A stretch of 64,000 nucleotides of DNA from Cytobacillus oceanisediminis (GTDB lineage: Bacteria; Bacillota; Bacilli; Bacillales; Cytobacillaceae): assembly GCF_004366035.1 (NCBI RefSeq), contig NZ_SOEE01000008.1, positions 71,989 to 135,988 on the forward strand, in the 5' to 3' direction. This document shows positions 36,851 to 45,317 of the stretch, one piece after another. Position numbers and translations under genes: made by a program. Every line of letters begins with the position of its first letter. Position 1 is the stretch's first letter. The notes below the pieces were generated by a model. That model did not search any database. It worked only from the letters and a program-made list of their open reading frames with translations, and had not been told where the DNA came from.

Positions 36851-37633
36851 TTAAGGCCTGACTTTAAATTCCCCGCTGAAATATCTCACTTTTATATCAT
36901 CTCTCATCCACTCAAGATTATTAGGAACCTGAGGGATGCTGTAGCCAATAAAAATTGGCGTGGTAATATAGCGAGGAACAATTTTTGCGTAAATATTCCT
37001 GTCCAGCTTGTAGAAAAACAAATTATAACTATTGCTTGGAAAAGGAAAGGCATTCAGAATATAATGAGCAGCTGTCTGGATGCATTTTGCAAAGTGCGGA
37101 ATATCATCCTGATCGGCAAGCTTAACGTTGAATTCATAGAAACCGATTCTCGGAGAAGTCGATAAAGTGAACACCGTATTGCTTTCCTCATGAATAAGGA
37201 GACCTTCAAAGTCCTCTGCTTGAATTTTTTCCTTGTAATCAATATTCCTCAATCCGACAATTTGCATATGGGGATGGGCAATACTCCCTCCGGATAATGG
37301 ACCGTGGTTTTTAAAGAATAAAACAGATTCATATTCTCCGCTCTTTTCCATCTGAAGCCAATGTCTCAACCCAAATGAAATCAGCCTGACCAAATGCTCC
37401 TCTGAATAAATGGACAGCTCTCCGTCACATTGATCCGTTTCAATCAGCACGGTCTGATAGGAACTTTCAAGAACAGGAAACTTATTTTTCAGCAGAATGA
37501 TTGAATCCTCAACGTCGATGATATCCGTCAGCTCCTCCCTTGCACAAAAAGGGCAGCTTATATCCTTATTCCGAATGCTATTAGGCTTCTGGACCCCAAT
37601 TCCCGTATTAAAATGCAAATGTGTATCTGACAT
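36851..37633 (-). CDS. DUF4931 / GalT-like HIT superfamily protein
   Basis: 260 aa, cytosolic. The zinc-type pair CPFC is at about residues 27-30, and the HIT-like active-site motif SIAHPHMQIVG near residue 116 carries the H-x-H-x-Q of galactose-1-phosphate uridylyltransferases. This makes it a predicted nucleotidyltransferase or nucleotide hydrolase with unknown substrate; the family in Bacilli is DUF4931. Start ATG with AGGTG about 10 bases upstream. It stands alone between rodA and the FixH-like gene, with no partner that would indicate a pathway. A long ORF on the opposite strand inside it is a shadow. Confidence 0.8.
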   Translation of the reverse strand: MSDTHLHFNTGIGVQKPNSIRNKDISCPFCAREELTDIIDVEDSIILLKNKFPVLESSYQTVLIETDQCDGELSIYSEEHLVRLISFGLRHWLQMEKSGEYESVLFFKNHGPLSGGSIAHPHMQIVGLRNIDYKEKIQAEDFEGLLIHEESNTVFTLSTSPRIGFYEFNVKLADQDDIPHFAKCIQTAAHYILNAFPFPSNSYNLFFYKLDRNIYAKIVPRYITTPIFIGYSIPQVPNNLEWMRDDIKVRYFSGEFKVRP

Positions 37634-37863
37634 CTCTTTGACACCTGCTTTTCTGTAATCTCTCCTTTTATATTATCATGAAAATGGCAGCGGGGTACCT
37701 GAGGCAGTTTTTTTGGCAGTTTCTTGGGCACTTGCCGGAGAAGCCCCGGGTTCGGGTTCGGACTGACTCTGGCCTTTTCCTTGCTTTCCTGTCCGAACTT
37801 GCCCAGCATTATTCCAAACTCCAGCTTAAGTCCATCTGTATAATCAAATAATCCCTGCCTCAA
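37634..37863. other. Intergenic region with unusual composition
   Basis: Between the DUF4931 start and the terminator of the FixH-like gene. About 37690-37790 is C/G-rich (GAAGCCCCGGGTTCGGGTTCGG) unlike its surroundings, with partial repeats of TTCGGA and TTTTTTGGCAG. It can be read as protein on the minus strand but has no start site in a sensible place. It may be a decayed repeat or gene remnant. Confidence 0.35.
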
Positions 37864-37902
37864 CAAAAAATCAGCAGGGCATGAAAGAACCCCGCTGATT
37901 AA
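37864..37902 (-). terminator. Rho-independent terminator of the FixH-like gene
   Basis: AATCAGCGGGG pairs with CCCTGCTGATT across a short loop, followed by TTTTTTG on the minus strand, 4 bases after the stop. Confidence 0.88.
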
Positions 37903-37905
37903 TGT

Positions 37906-38670
37906 TTATTGCACCGTTAATTCAGTTTCTTCATGCTCGTGAATATCGTCGCCTTTTTCAACATGGGTCGTGATGGTGTATGTGCCCGGTTCGGTAAACT
38001 GATGGTCGGCAGTGTATGTGCCCGGTTCTGTTTCAGACATATTCACCCATTGAGGCGTTGCGCCATTAAGTGCAATCTCAAGCTTTACTTTAGCCTCCGC
38101 CAGCGGTTCCCCTTCATTATCAACCATGGCAGATAAAGCTGTTTGTTCGTTTGCATGAATTTGTTCAGACGCCTGCAGCTCAATGGATACCTCTCCGCCA
38201 TGACTGTGAGAATGGCCATCTTCATGTCCCTCATTTTCTTGTTCATGCCCCGTTCCTGAGTCCTCTGGTTTTGCCTCGCCAACCTGTATGGAAACCATTG
38301 GCATTGTATGCTGGCTTCTAGCCGTTACATGGGACTGAACATAGTAGAGGCCTTCTTCTGCAAATATATGATCAGCAGTATATTTCCCCTCTGAGTCGTG
38401 CTTTGCCTCTGCCATTTCACCGTTTTCTTTTTGTCCTTCCTGCCATATTTCAAATTTTACCTCATCCGCATCGGTTACGGCCTCACCGCCTTGTCTTACA
38501 GTGACGGCAAGGGTTGCCTCCTCACCAGGATCAATGGTTTCAGGCACCTGGATGACGGCTTCAATGATTTGCGGCACTTCGTCGTTTTTTGCGGGCTTTT
38601 CTTCTTCTGATTGGCTGCAACCGCCAAGAACAAGCAAGCTCGCCATTATGCTGAATAAAATCTTTTTCAA
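37906..38670 (-). CDS. FixH/YtkA-like lipoprotein with two Ig-like domains
   Basis: 254 aa from a TTG start at 38670 with GAGAGGGA upstream. The signal peptide ends in the lipobox LGGC (Cys18). Two YtkA/FixH-like beta-sandwich domains are visible, about 35-130 and 165-254. They share a pattern: EEATLAVTVRQGGEAV... and EGKYTADHIFAEEGLYYVQSHVTA in the first, EQTALSAMVDNEGEPLAEAKV and PGTYTADHQFTEPGTYTITTHVEK in the second. A His/Glu/Gly linker (GHEQENEGHEDGHSHSHGG) joins them. The His cluster may bind metal; copper or cytochrome oxidase assembly roles known for FixH relatives are only a hint. Confidence 0.75.
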   Translation of the reverse strand: MKKILFSIMASLLVLGGCSQSEEEKPAKNDEVPQIIEAVIQVPETIDPGEEATLAVTVRQGGEAVTDADEVKFEIWQEGQKENGEMAEAKHDSEGKYTADHIFAEEGLYYVQSHVTARSQHTMPMVSIQVGEAKPEDSGTGHEQENEGHEDGHSHSHGGEVSIELQASEQIHANEQTALSAMVDNEGEPLAEAKVKLEIALNGATPQWVNMSETEPGTYTADHQFTEPGTYTITTHVEKGDDIHEHEETELTVQ

Positions 38671-38966
38671 TTTAGTGTCCCTCTCTTTATCTATATTGTC
38701 TTTTGATATTATCAATATAAAAGCCATTTGTGATAAAACAATGAAATTTTTTCAAAAAATAAAAGACCCATTCAGAACTTTTGAGATTTAGTACAAAGGA
38801 TTGCTTTCTATTATGTGTTTTATACTAGACGGACGCAAAATCAGTCAGGACCGCTTTTTGTCCCATTCTTTCGAGATCTCTTCTGAAGCTCTCTTTTCAA
38901 TTAAGGGTATCTCCCTTCTTCTAAATCAGCTTATCCGTCATATATTTAGAGAGTGGAGGGATTTAT
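38671..38966. other. Divergent region between the FixH-like gene and spoIIP
   Basis: Just under 300 bases that must hold promoters in both directions. CATATATT about 28 bases before the spoIIP start resembles a sigma-E -10 element, but I find no matching -35. No gene seen. Confidence 0.35.
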
Positions 38967-40097
38967 ATGAATTCTAAATTAAGAATCCATTCTATTTTCT
39001 TTTATATAAATAGCTGGCTTTTCAGTATTTGTGCAGTGGTGGCGATCGCTGGGATTGTTACGCTTTATCCGGCTGTCTTCTCTTCATCACATATGAATGT
39101 GCTGCTTAAAGACATTAAGGCCGACCAGCTCTTCATTCACTTTTTGAAAGCCGAAAACCATTATTTTCACAAGGAGGTTCCTGAAAGCTACTCCCTATCC
39201 GGAACCCTATTTAAGCTGGCAACCAACACACAGCCGAAAGATATCAGAACGTTCCTAGGCCGGGAGCTGCCTGGTTTTTCAATCTTTGACACCGGTATTG
39301 CCGTTGCCGGAGAGGGTACAGACTTTACCAATCTGCCAATGGAATCTGCCCCTCCTCTTGAAGTCCTTTTAAAAGAAAAAGAACTTGCTATGAATGACGG
39401 TCAAAATGAAGAAAGTAAGGCTCCTCCAAATATTCCGGACAAAAAAGGGGTTCTTATTTACCATTCCCACAGCTGGGAATCATTCGCTCCGCTTCTAAAA
39501 GATGTAAAGGATACAGATGAGGCCGTTAGTCCAAATGAGCAGGTGAATGTCATTGCTGTCGGGAAAAAGCTTAGTGAAGAGCTGGCGAGAAAAGGCATAG
39601 GTGCTGAGCATGATAAAACCAATATTGCCGCAGAACTGAAAAAGAAGGGCTGGAACTGGGAGAATTCCTATGCCATGTCAAGAGAGACTGTACAATCCGC
39701 CATGACAGAGAATAAGGATGTTAAATTCTTAATTGATATCCATAGGGATTCGCTGCCCCGAGGGAAAACAACCGCAGTAATTGGCCAGGAACCATACGCG
39801 CGACTGTTTTTTGTTGTCGGCAAAGAGCACAAAAACTATGAACAGAACTTAAAAGTGGCTACCGAGCTCCATAAAGCACTGGAAGCAAAATATAAGGGAA
39901 TCAGCAGGGGAGTATTTGTTAAAGGAAAAAGTGAAGGCAACGGCATTTACAACCAGGATCTTTCCGAGCGGGCACTTTTGCTGGAATTCGGAGGTGTGGA
40001 AAACAATCTGGAGGAACTGAATAATTCCATAAAAGCATTTGCTGATGTATTTAGTGATTATTACTGGAAGGCAGAGCCAGTCAATGCGGAAGATTAA
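38967..40097 (+). CDS. spoIIP: Stage II sporulation protein P, peptidoglycan hydrolase
   Basis: 376 aa with GTGGAGGG upstream of the start. One N-terminal membrane segment (about 20-40) anchors it; the SpoIIP catalytic domain is outside, about residues 165-365. The metal and catalytic motifs are LIYHSHSWESF (about 168), FLIDIHRDSLPRG and ALLLEFGGVENN. SpoIIP removes stem peptides and cleaves septal peptidoglycan during engulfment with SpoIID and SpoIIM. B. subtilis spoIIP is normally next to gpr; here it is not, so this may be a second copy. Confidence 0.9.
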   Translation: MNSKLRIHSIFFYINSWLFSICAVVAIAGIVTLYPAVFSSSHMNVLLKDIKADQLFIHFLKAENHYFHKEVPESYSLSGTLFKLATNTQPKDIRTFLGRELPGFSIFDTGIAVAGEGTDFTNLPMESAPPLEVLLKEKELAMNDGQNEESKAPPNIPDKKGVLIYHSHSWESFAPLLKDVKDTDEAVSPNEQVNVIAVGKKLSEELARKGIGAEHDKTNIAAELKKKGWNWENSYAMSRETVQSAMTENKDVKFLIDIHRDSLPRGKTTAVIGQEPYARLFFVVGKEHKNYEQNLKVATELHKALEAKYKGISRGVFVKGKSEGNGIYNQDLSERALLLEFGGVENNLEELNNSIKAFADVFSDYYWKAEPVNAED

Positions 40098-40266
40098 AGC
40101 TTGCCATTATTGTCTCCTGTTTACTTTTTTCAGCACCTTTATTCTTTACCTTCTGTTTGGCATTAGCACCATTACGGTCGCCTGCCTGTTTTCAGGAATT
40201 ATCCTCTCAATCATCAATTTAATTGAAGATGAAATGATGGCATTCAGGCAGGACCACAATGGCTGA
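40084..40266 (+). CDS. Small two-helix membrane protein overlapping spoIIP
   Basis: 60 aa from the ATG at 40084, inside the last five codons of spoIIP; GGAAGG lies about 12 bases upstream. It has two hydrophobic segments (LLFTFFSTFILYLLFGIS and VACLFSGIILSIINLI) and an acidic, polar C-terminus. The 14-base overlap suggests translational coupling to spoIIP and therefore expression in the mother cell. I do not recognise a family. The weak ribosome binding site is the main doubt. Confidence 0.5.
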   Translation: MRKIKACHYCLLFTFFSTFILYLLFGISTITVACLFSGIILSIINLIEDEMMAFRQDHNG

Positions 40267-40333
40267 TAAAGGAAAAAATGATCATTTTCTGTTTTAATAG
40301 AAGATAATGAAACAGGAAATAGGAGTGATCAAA

Positions 40334-41080
40334 GTGAAATTAGCTATTATAACAGGTGCATCCAAAGGTTTAGGAGCTTCCATTGCCAAGAGGATGATTA
40401 CAGAAGGCACTGGCATCATATCTGTATCAAGGACTGAAAACCCCGAGTTGGCAAAACTTGCTGCAGAGAATCAAGTATTCTTTGCCCAATATTTCTGCAA
40501 TCTGTCCTCACCGGATGAGCTTGAATCTGCTTTCAGCGAACTGACAGCACTATTGAAGGAAAAACAGCCGGAAACCCTATATGTATTTAACAACGCAGGG
40601 ATTATAGACCCCATCGGAACAGCCGGGAATCTTGATCATGCCGCATTAATTCAAAATGCTCACGTTAATCTGATTGCTCCTATTATGATTTCCAACATCC
40701 TCCTGCGTGAGGTTTCAAGTGAAATGACCATTGTCAACATTACTTCAGGTGCTGCTGAAAGGCCCATACAGGGGTGGAGTGCTTATTGCAGCACAAAAGC
40801 CGGAATAAATATGTTCACGGAAACAGCTGCATTGGAACTGCGGACAGCAGGCAGCAGCCATAAGGTTATTGCCTTTAGTCCCGGTGTTATGGATACCGCT
40901 ATGCAGGGAACCATACGTTCTTCAGCGAAGGAAGCATTTCATGATCTTGAGAAATTCCAGGCATACAAGGAGAAAGGAATGCTGCGGGATACGGAAACTG
41001 TGGCAAATGCACTAATCGATTTGCTGCTGCAGAAGGAAATTGAGAGCGGAAAAGTTTATTATGTAAATGACTTAATCTAA
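40334..41080 (+). CDS. yueD: Short-chain dehydrogenase, benzil reductase type (YueD-like)
   Basis: 248 aa from a GTG at 40334 with AGGAGTG upstream. SDR Rossmann fold: TGASKGLGASIAKRM for NADP(H), FNNAG in the middle, catalytic Ser in VNITSGAAERP, and Tyr/Lys in YCSTKAGINMF. C-terminal GKVYYVNDLI. The sequence matches the (S)-benzoin-forming benzil reductase / sepiapterin reductase-like group represented by YueD. Physiological substrate unknown. Its terminator is shared with the convergent Usp-like gene. Confidence 0.85.
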   Translation: MKLAIITGASKGLGASIAKRMITEGTGIISVSRTENPELAKLAAENQVFFAQYFCNLSSPDELESAFSELTALLKEKQPETLYVFNNAGIIDPIGTAGNLDHAALIQNAHVNLIAPIMISNILLREVSSEMTIVNITSGAAERPIQGWSAYCSTKAGINMFTETAALELRTAGSSHKVIAFSPGVMDTAMQGTIRSSAKEAFHDLEKFQAYKEKGMLRDTETVANALIDLLLQKEIESGKVYYVNDLI

Positions 41081-41086
41081 AGAGTA

Positions 41087-41116
41087 ACAAAAGCCGGCTA
41101 AATGAGCCGGCTTATT
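41087..41116. terminator. Bidirectional terminator between the benzil reductase and Usp-like genes
   Basis: AAAGCCGGCT/AGCCGGCTT stem with A and T runs on either side, between two convergent genes; it overlaps the last codons of the minus-strand gene. Confidence 0.8.
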
Positions 41117-41747
41117 TATCTCCCAATATATTACTATCTACAACACCATGGTGAATACGGAGCACTTCATGATTATTATCTTTTTGTATAACAAAAAAAC
41201 CGTTCGAAAAGTCGGAGGATAATTCTTTAAAGAAGATGCCCTTTATTCCATTTTCTTGATCTTCTCCAATGATCAGATGATAATCGGAGCCTTTTTTGAC
41301 GATCTGGGCCGGCAGCCCTTTATCCCAGTCGTCAGAGGGATCATGAACCTTTCTTGAAACTTCTACGACATGTATATCCACCCCTTCAAGCAGCTGGAAT
41401 AAATCATTGATCAGCGAATGCTTTACCATCCGCTCCAGCTTGGTTTGAACAGCCTGCCCAAGGATGATCTGGGTAATATTATTCTCCTTTACCACTTCAG
41501 CTATCACCCTGGCGATTTTTTTGCCTTCAGCATACTTGGAGAGCATCATTAGCCCGTATTTCTCTGCTAAACTTTCGAACAAGTATTTTGTCTGAAGCTC
41601 ATTAAAGTCAAGCTCTTCCTGCTTCCGGTTTTCCACAGAGAGAATATAGCCATCCCCCTGAAATGCTTCCTTCAGTTTTTTGCCTCTTTGAACCAGTATC
41701 TCCGCATGATTGGGATTGCTTACACATATTAAAATACTTTCCTTCAT
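41112..41747 (-). CDS. Universal stress / KdpD N-terminal-like protein
   Basis: 211 aa from the ATG at 41747 with GGGAGTGG upstream; the longer frame to 41816 lacks a site. The N-terminal ~130 residues form a Usp fold (SILICVSNPNHAEILVQRGKKLKEAF, then ITQIILGQAVQTKLERM, corresponding to the GxxxxS/R-type nucleotide loop), as in the Usp domain of the KdpD potassium sensor. The last ~80 residues are less conserved. No kinase domain is present. A potassium or osmotic role is a guess from KdpD similarity. Confidence 0.65.
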   Translation of the reverse strand: MKESILICVSNPNHAEILVQRGKKLKEAFQGDGYILSVENRKQEELDFNELQTKYLFESLAEKYGLMMLSKYAEGKKIARVIAEVVKENNITQIILGQAVQTKLERMVKHSLINDLFQLLEGVDIHVVEVSRKVHDPSDDWDKGLPAQIVKKGSDYHLIIGEDQENGIKGIFFKELSSDFSNGFFVIQKDNNHEVLRIHHGVVDSNILGDK

Positions 41748-41867
41748 TTTTACACCACTCCCACCGGATTCTATATTCAGTATAGCACGAATACCATGGA
41801 ATAACCCCCGCGGCAAAAGGGCTCCATGAGAATGTGTTTAGAACAATTAATAATTTTTAGAAAATAT

Positions 41868-41897
41868 GAATAAAAATTTCTCTGCCCGGGCATACTA
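41868..41897 (+). promoter_or_regulatory. Perfect sigma-G / sigma-F promoter
   Basis: GAATA (41868-41872), an 18-base spacer, then CATACTA (41891-41897) matches sigma-G exactly. The same bases read as GAATA-N15-GGGCATACTA match sigma-F. Transcription would start near 41904. Nothing on the plus strand downstream is a protein gene; the only product is the short RNA at 41904-41955. Confidence 0.8.
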
Positions 41898-41903
41898 CTC
41901 CTA

Positions 41904-41955
41904 CAAGTGTAAATCCCCCTTTTTTTCCGCTTCCTGTCAAGGAAGCATTTTTTTT
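41904..41955 (+). ncRNA. csfG: Candidate forespore small RNA, CsfG-like
   Basis: A predicted ~52-nt RNA from the sigma-F/G promoter to a Rho-independent terminator (GCTTCC-TGTCAA-GGAAGC plus ATTTTTTTT, 41929-41955). It contains a C-rich unpaired segment AAATCCCCCTTTTTTTCC, a hallmark of small RNAs that pair with Shine-Dalgarno sequences. A sigma-F/G-dependent small RNA named CsfG is known to be conserved in endospore formers; promoter type, size and C-rich core fit, but I cannot align it here. It faces the tcyC terminator. Confidence 0.65.
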
Positions 41956-41958
41956 GAT

Positions 41959-41995
41959 AAAAATTGACCTCTGCCTTTATGCAGAGGTCTTTTTA
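41959..41995 (-). terminator. Rho-independent terminator of tcyABC
   Basis: AGACCTCTGC/GCAGAGGTC stem with TTTTT following on the minus strand. It lies right beside the small RNA terminator on the other strand. Confidence 0.88.
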
Positions 41996-42727
41996 TTGAA
42001 TTAAATTCAGGAATTGGCTAGTGCGCATTTCTTTGGGACTGGAAAATATCTGTTCAGGCTTGCCGCGTTCCACTATAATACCGCCGTCCATGAAAATGAC
42101 TTCATCCGCTGCTTCCCTGGCAAATCTCATCTCATGGGTAACGATCACCATTGTCATTCCCTCAGCGGCCAGGTCTTTCATCACCTTCAGTACTTCTCCG
42201 ACAAGTTCAGGGTCAAGTGCCGAAGTAGGCTCATCGAAAAGCATAACCTTTGGCTCCATGGCAAGAGCCCGAGCAATCCCTACCCGCTGCTGCTGGCCGC
42301 CTGAAAGCTGATAAGGATAAAAGCCGGCTTTATCCGCTAAACCAACTTTTCTTAAAAGCAGTTCCCCCTTTTCCTTTGCTGTTTCCTTAGATTCACCTTT
42401 CACTGTAACCGGCCCTTCCATGACATTTTCCAGTGCAGTCATATGCGGAAATAAATTATAGTTCTGAAAAACCATTCCCGTAAGGCGCCTGAAGGGAGGA
42501 ATTTGCCTTTTCGAGACCTGCTGAGAAAAGTCGAGGACTTTATCGCCAATGGCAAGCAGTCCTGAAGTAGGCTGCTCCAGTACATTTATGCACCTCAGCA
42601 AGGTTGTTTTACCGGAGCCCGATGGCCCAATCACTACAACCACTTGCCCTTTCTTCACTTCCAAATTAATTCCCTTCAGTACTTTCAGCTGATCAAATTG
42701 CTTATGCAAATCCTTAATATTAATCAT
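41993..42727 (-). CDS. tcyC: L-cystine ABC transporter ATP-binding protein TcyC
   Basis: 244 aa, polar amino acid class. Walker [12 protein letters not shown] (about 33-43), Q-loop in [13 protein letters not shown], signature [15 protein letters not shown], Walker [13 protein letters not shown] and H-loop [15 protein letters not shown]. It is the energising subunit for TcyB. Start about 18 bases after tcyB in the order A-B-C, as in B. subtilis tcyABC. Cystine is the likely substrate by similarity of the binding protein. Confidence 0.92.
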   Translation of the reverse strand: MINIKDLHKQFDQLKVLKGINLEVKKGQVVVVIGPSGSGKTTLLRCINVLEQPTSGLLAIGDKVLDFSQQVSKRQIPPFRRLTGMVFQNYNLFPHMTALENVMEGPVTVKGESKETAKEKGELLLRKVGLADKAGFYPYQLSGGQQQRVGIARALAMEPKVMLFDEPTSALDPELVGEVLKVMKDLAAEGMTMVIVTHEMRFAREAADEVIFMDGGIIVERGKPEQIFSSPKEMRTSQFLNLIQ

Positions 42728-42745
42728 CTATAGCACTGCCTCTTT

Positions 42746-43447
42746 TCATGAAGAAATATATCTGTCCAGACGGCGTTCAAGCCTCCCCTGCAGGATCGAA
42801 AGCATAAAGCAAATCACCCAATATATAAAGGCAGCCTGCGTATATAGAAGTAAAAATTCATAATTGGTTGCAGCTATTTCCTGTGCTCTTCGGAACATCT
42901 CCGTGACCAAAATCATGGAAGCCAGAGAGGTATCTTTTACAAGACTGATGAATGAATTGGATAGCGGCGGCAGCGATACCCTGGATGCCTGCGGAAGAAT
43001 AATTCTCTTAAGCGTCTGTGAATAGGACATGCCTATGGAATATCCCGCTTCCCATTGTCCTTTTGGGATCGAAAGGATGGCCGCCCGGATAATTTCGGAG
43101 GCGTACGCCCCTACATTCAGCGAAAATCCTATGATCGCTGAAGGGAAAGGATCAATAATGACACCAATCGTCGGGAGCCCGTAAAAAATGATGAAAAGCT
43201 GCACAAGAAGCGGCGTGCCCCTTATTGCTGATACATATATTCTTGCTATCGTCTCCAGTGCCTTATTTCCCGAAGTGCGGGCAAGTGCCGTAAATATTGC
43301 CAATGCCAGCCCGCATATAAATGAAATCAGTGTTAATGGGATGGTATAAACAATGGCACCCTCAAGCAATGGCTGGAATGAATTCTTTCCAATCTCTAAA
43401 AGTCTTTCGACCCTTTCCGGGTTGGCAAAAATACTACTTAAGTACAT
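42746..43447 (-). CDS. tcyB: L-cystine ABC transporter permease TcyB
   Basis: 233 aa from the ATG at 43447, which overlaps the tcyA end by 14 bases; a TTG at 43456 is another possible start. Five membrane segments with the His/Glu/Gln-type permease signature; the EAA loop is [23 protein letters not shown]. It forms the membrane channel with TcyC at the inner face. The weak ribosome binding site and the overlap suggest coupling to tcyA translation. Confidence 0.9.
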   Translation of the reverse strand: MYLSSIFANPERVERLLEIGKNSFQPLLEGAIVYTIPLTLISFICGLALAIFTALARTSGNKALETIARIYVSAIRGTPLLVQLFIIFYGLPTIGVIIDPFPSAIIGFSLNVGAYASEIIRAAILSIPKGQWEAGYSIGMSYSQTLKRIILPQASRVSLPPLSNSFISLVKDTSLASMILVTEMFRRAQEIAATNYEFLLLYTQAAFIYWVICFMLSILQGRLERRLDRYISS

Positions 43448-44255
43448 CTTCGCCAAACCATTTTTCTGAAATTTTCAAGTAAGTGCCATCCTCTATCATT
43501 TCGGTCAATGCTTTATTGACTTCATCAACCAATGTATCGCTTCCCTTCCTGAACATTAGGCCGCTTTGGGAAGCATCTTCGGATTCGTCCGCGATTTTGA
43601 CTGGAGCATCAGGTTTATGTTTTTTAAAGTCCAAAAAAGACAAATTATCGTTGAGTGTAACATCTGCACGCTTTGAGTTAATCAGTTCAATCGCCTGGTT
43701 AAATCCGTCTACTCCTACAATTTCTGCTCCATAAGACTTTGCCAGATCAGCATAATTGCTTGTCATGGACTGTGCGGCTTTCAAACCCTTTATGTCTTCA
43801 AAGCTTGAAACTGAATCATTGGATTCATGTGTAATCAAAACAGCTGCAGAAGAAATATAAGGATCCGAAAAATCGTATTTCTCCTGGCGGTCAGGGCGAA
43901 TCCCCACCTGGTTTGCAATCATATCGAATCGTTTTGAATCCAATCCGGCGAACATTGCATCCCATTGTGTTTCCAGAAATTCCGGCTTCACACCAAGCCT
44001 TTTGGCCACTTCCTTTGAGATTTCCACATCAAAACCAGTAAGGTTGCCTTTATCATCATGGAAGGTGAATGGCGGATAAGTGCCTTCCGTTCCAATTAGC
44101 AGTTTCCCCTCATCCTGCACTTTTGCCCATAAGTCCTGCTTCTGCTCTTCTGACGCCGGCTGATCCTGATTTTCCGGGTTTGCTTTATTCGTCCCGCACC
44201 CTGAAATGATTAAAACTAAACAGATTAGAACAGCACTAAAAAAAGTCTTTTTCAT
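43434..44255 (-). CDS. tcyA: L-cystine-binding lipoprotein TcyA
   Basis: 273 aa from the ATG at 44255 with GGAGG upstream. Lipoprotein signal with lipobox ISGC (Cys20). The SBP family 3 domain reads [26 protein letters not shown] in parts, then [26 protein letters not shown] and ends with [11 protein letters not shown], close to B. subtilis TcyA (YckK), a cystine receptor. First gene of tcyABC. I saw no S-box or T-box in the 70 bases upstream, so control of this operon is unclear (CymR or CodY are possibilities). Confidence 0.92.
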   Translation of the reverse strand: MKKTFFSAVLICLVLIISGCGTNKANPENQDQPASEEQKQDLWAKVQDEGKLLIGTEGTYPPFTFHDDKGNLTGFDVEISKEVAKRLGVKPEFLETQWDAMFAGLDSKRFDMIANQVGIRPDRQEKYDFSDPYISSAAVLITHESNDSVSSFEDIKGLKAAQSMTSNYADLAKSYGAEIVGVDGFNQAIELINSKRADVTLNDNLSFLDFKKHKPDAPVKIADESEDASQSGLMFRKGSDTLVDEVNKALTEMIEDGTYLKISEKWFGEDVLK

Positions 44256-44325
44256 GTTTGCCTCCTGTTTAAGAAATGTTTTTATTTTATCTTTTCCTAA
44301 AGTGCTTAGTTTATAGGAGGCCAAA

Positions 44326-44357
44326 GAAAAAAACCCTCTTTCTAAAAGAAGGCTTTA
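44326..44357 (-). terminator. Rho-independent terminator of the DUF2935 gene
   Basis: CCTTCTTT/AAAGAGGG stem (one G-T pair) with a long T-run on the minus strand, directly downstream of the stop. Confidence 0.75.
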
Positions 44358-44362
44358 GGATA

Positions 44363-45190
44363 CTAAGAATATGATGGTTTTTTCAAAGAACATTTAGAGG
44401 CTTCTTCCGTCAGTTCAGGAGCATAGTAGCTGAGCTTTTTAATTAAATAGCAGGCTTCAGGGAAATGATGTTCGAGAAATCTCAGGGTTGTTTTATTGAG
44501 AATCCTTTTGCCGGTGTATTTCTGGACTATCCCCTTAATGTATTCATTCATTTCAATCACAGCCAGCCCTACATCCCTTGCCATTTCCTGCTGGCGCGGG
44601 AATCCTGGCTGCGTAAACCGGAGATATCCTTTCATATGTCGGTTCTGCACCAGGAAACCCTGAAAAATCCGGGTATAGATTTCGGCCTGTTCATTTACAA
44701 ATACCTCAATTGGATCGATTGAATTTCTCAGAAGAATGATGTGCCCCAGCTGATCCTCCAGCCACAAATCCAGCAAATCAAAAAGGGATTGCGGCGGCGG
44801 TGTTAGCCCTTTTGCATAATAGGACAGCAAGCGCAGATATTCCTGATTTTCACTTAATGTGCCGTTAAAATAAGTTGGCGAGAGATTAAGATTGATTAAA
44901 TTATTGATTCTCAGATTCTGGAGCTTTCCTTCAAATTGAAAATAGCCGTTTGCAATTGGCCATATCTCCATGGCCATGGCGATTGCCTCCTGTGAGTTTG
45001 CTTCTGCAGATGGAGATAACTGATTAAGCCTATTTCTAAGGTTACGGAAGGCTTGTCTGTATTCATCCGCTCTTTTTACATACTTGCTTTCTGTTGGAGA
45101 AAGATTGTCCCTCACAAAAATCGTATGATCTTCAAGAATCTCCAGCCAAAAAGCATGCTCCTCCCACGGTGTCAATCCTATTTCATTCAT
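44363..45190 (-). CDS. DUF2935 domain protein
   Basis: 275 aa, all-helical. It shows two tandem copies of the DUF2935 four-helix unit: the first starts TPWEEHAFWLEILEDHTIFVRDNLSP, the second around residue 140 with LFDLLDLWLEDQLGHIILLRNSIDPIEV. The spaced H/E residues (EEHAFW, EDH, EDQLGH) recall diiron or ferritin-like bundles, suggesting a metal site, which is inference. No membrane segment. Upstream of the tcyABC operon on the same strand but with its own terminator between. Confidence 0.8.
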   Translation of the reverse strand: MNEIGLTPWEEHAFWLEILEDHTIFVRDNLSPTESKYVKRADEYRQAFRNLRNRLNQLSPSAEANSQEAIAMAMEIWPIANGYFQFEGKLQNLRINNLINLNLSPTYFNGTLSENQEYLRLLSYYAKGLTPPPQSLFDLLDLWLEDQLGHIILLRNSIDPIEVFVNEQAEIYTRIFQGFLVQNRHMKGYLRFTQPGFPRQQEMARDVGLAVIEMNEYIKGIVQKYTGKRILNKTTLRFLEHHFPEACYLIKKLSYYAPELTEEASKCSLKKPSYS

Positions 45191-45317
45191 TTAGATCCCC
45201 CCATTATAATCCTTTTAAATGTATATGCCTTTCATAAAGGAAAGATGAAGGGGGGTCGGATAAAAAAGGAGCGCTTTAGAAAAAATAAGGAAGCATTTAT
45301 AAGAAAGGAGAATCGCT

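Noticed and set aside
36677..37165. 162-aa ORF on the plus strand
   Set aside because: It lies opposite the DUF4931 gene, lacks a ribosome binding site, and has no recognisable domain; the minus-strand gene has HIT and CxxC motifs.
37690..37866. 102-aa minus-strand frame upstream of DUF4931
   Set aside because: No start site, overlaps a terminator, and composition is unlike any neighbour; more likely a remnant than a gene.
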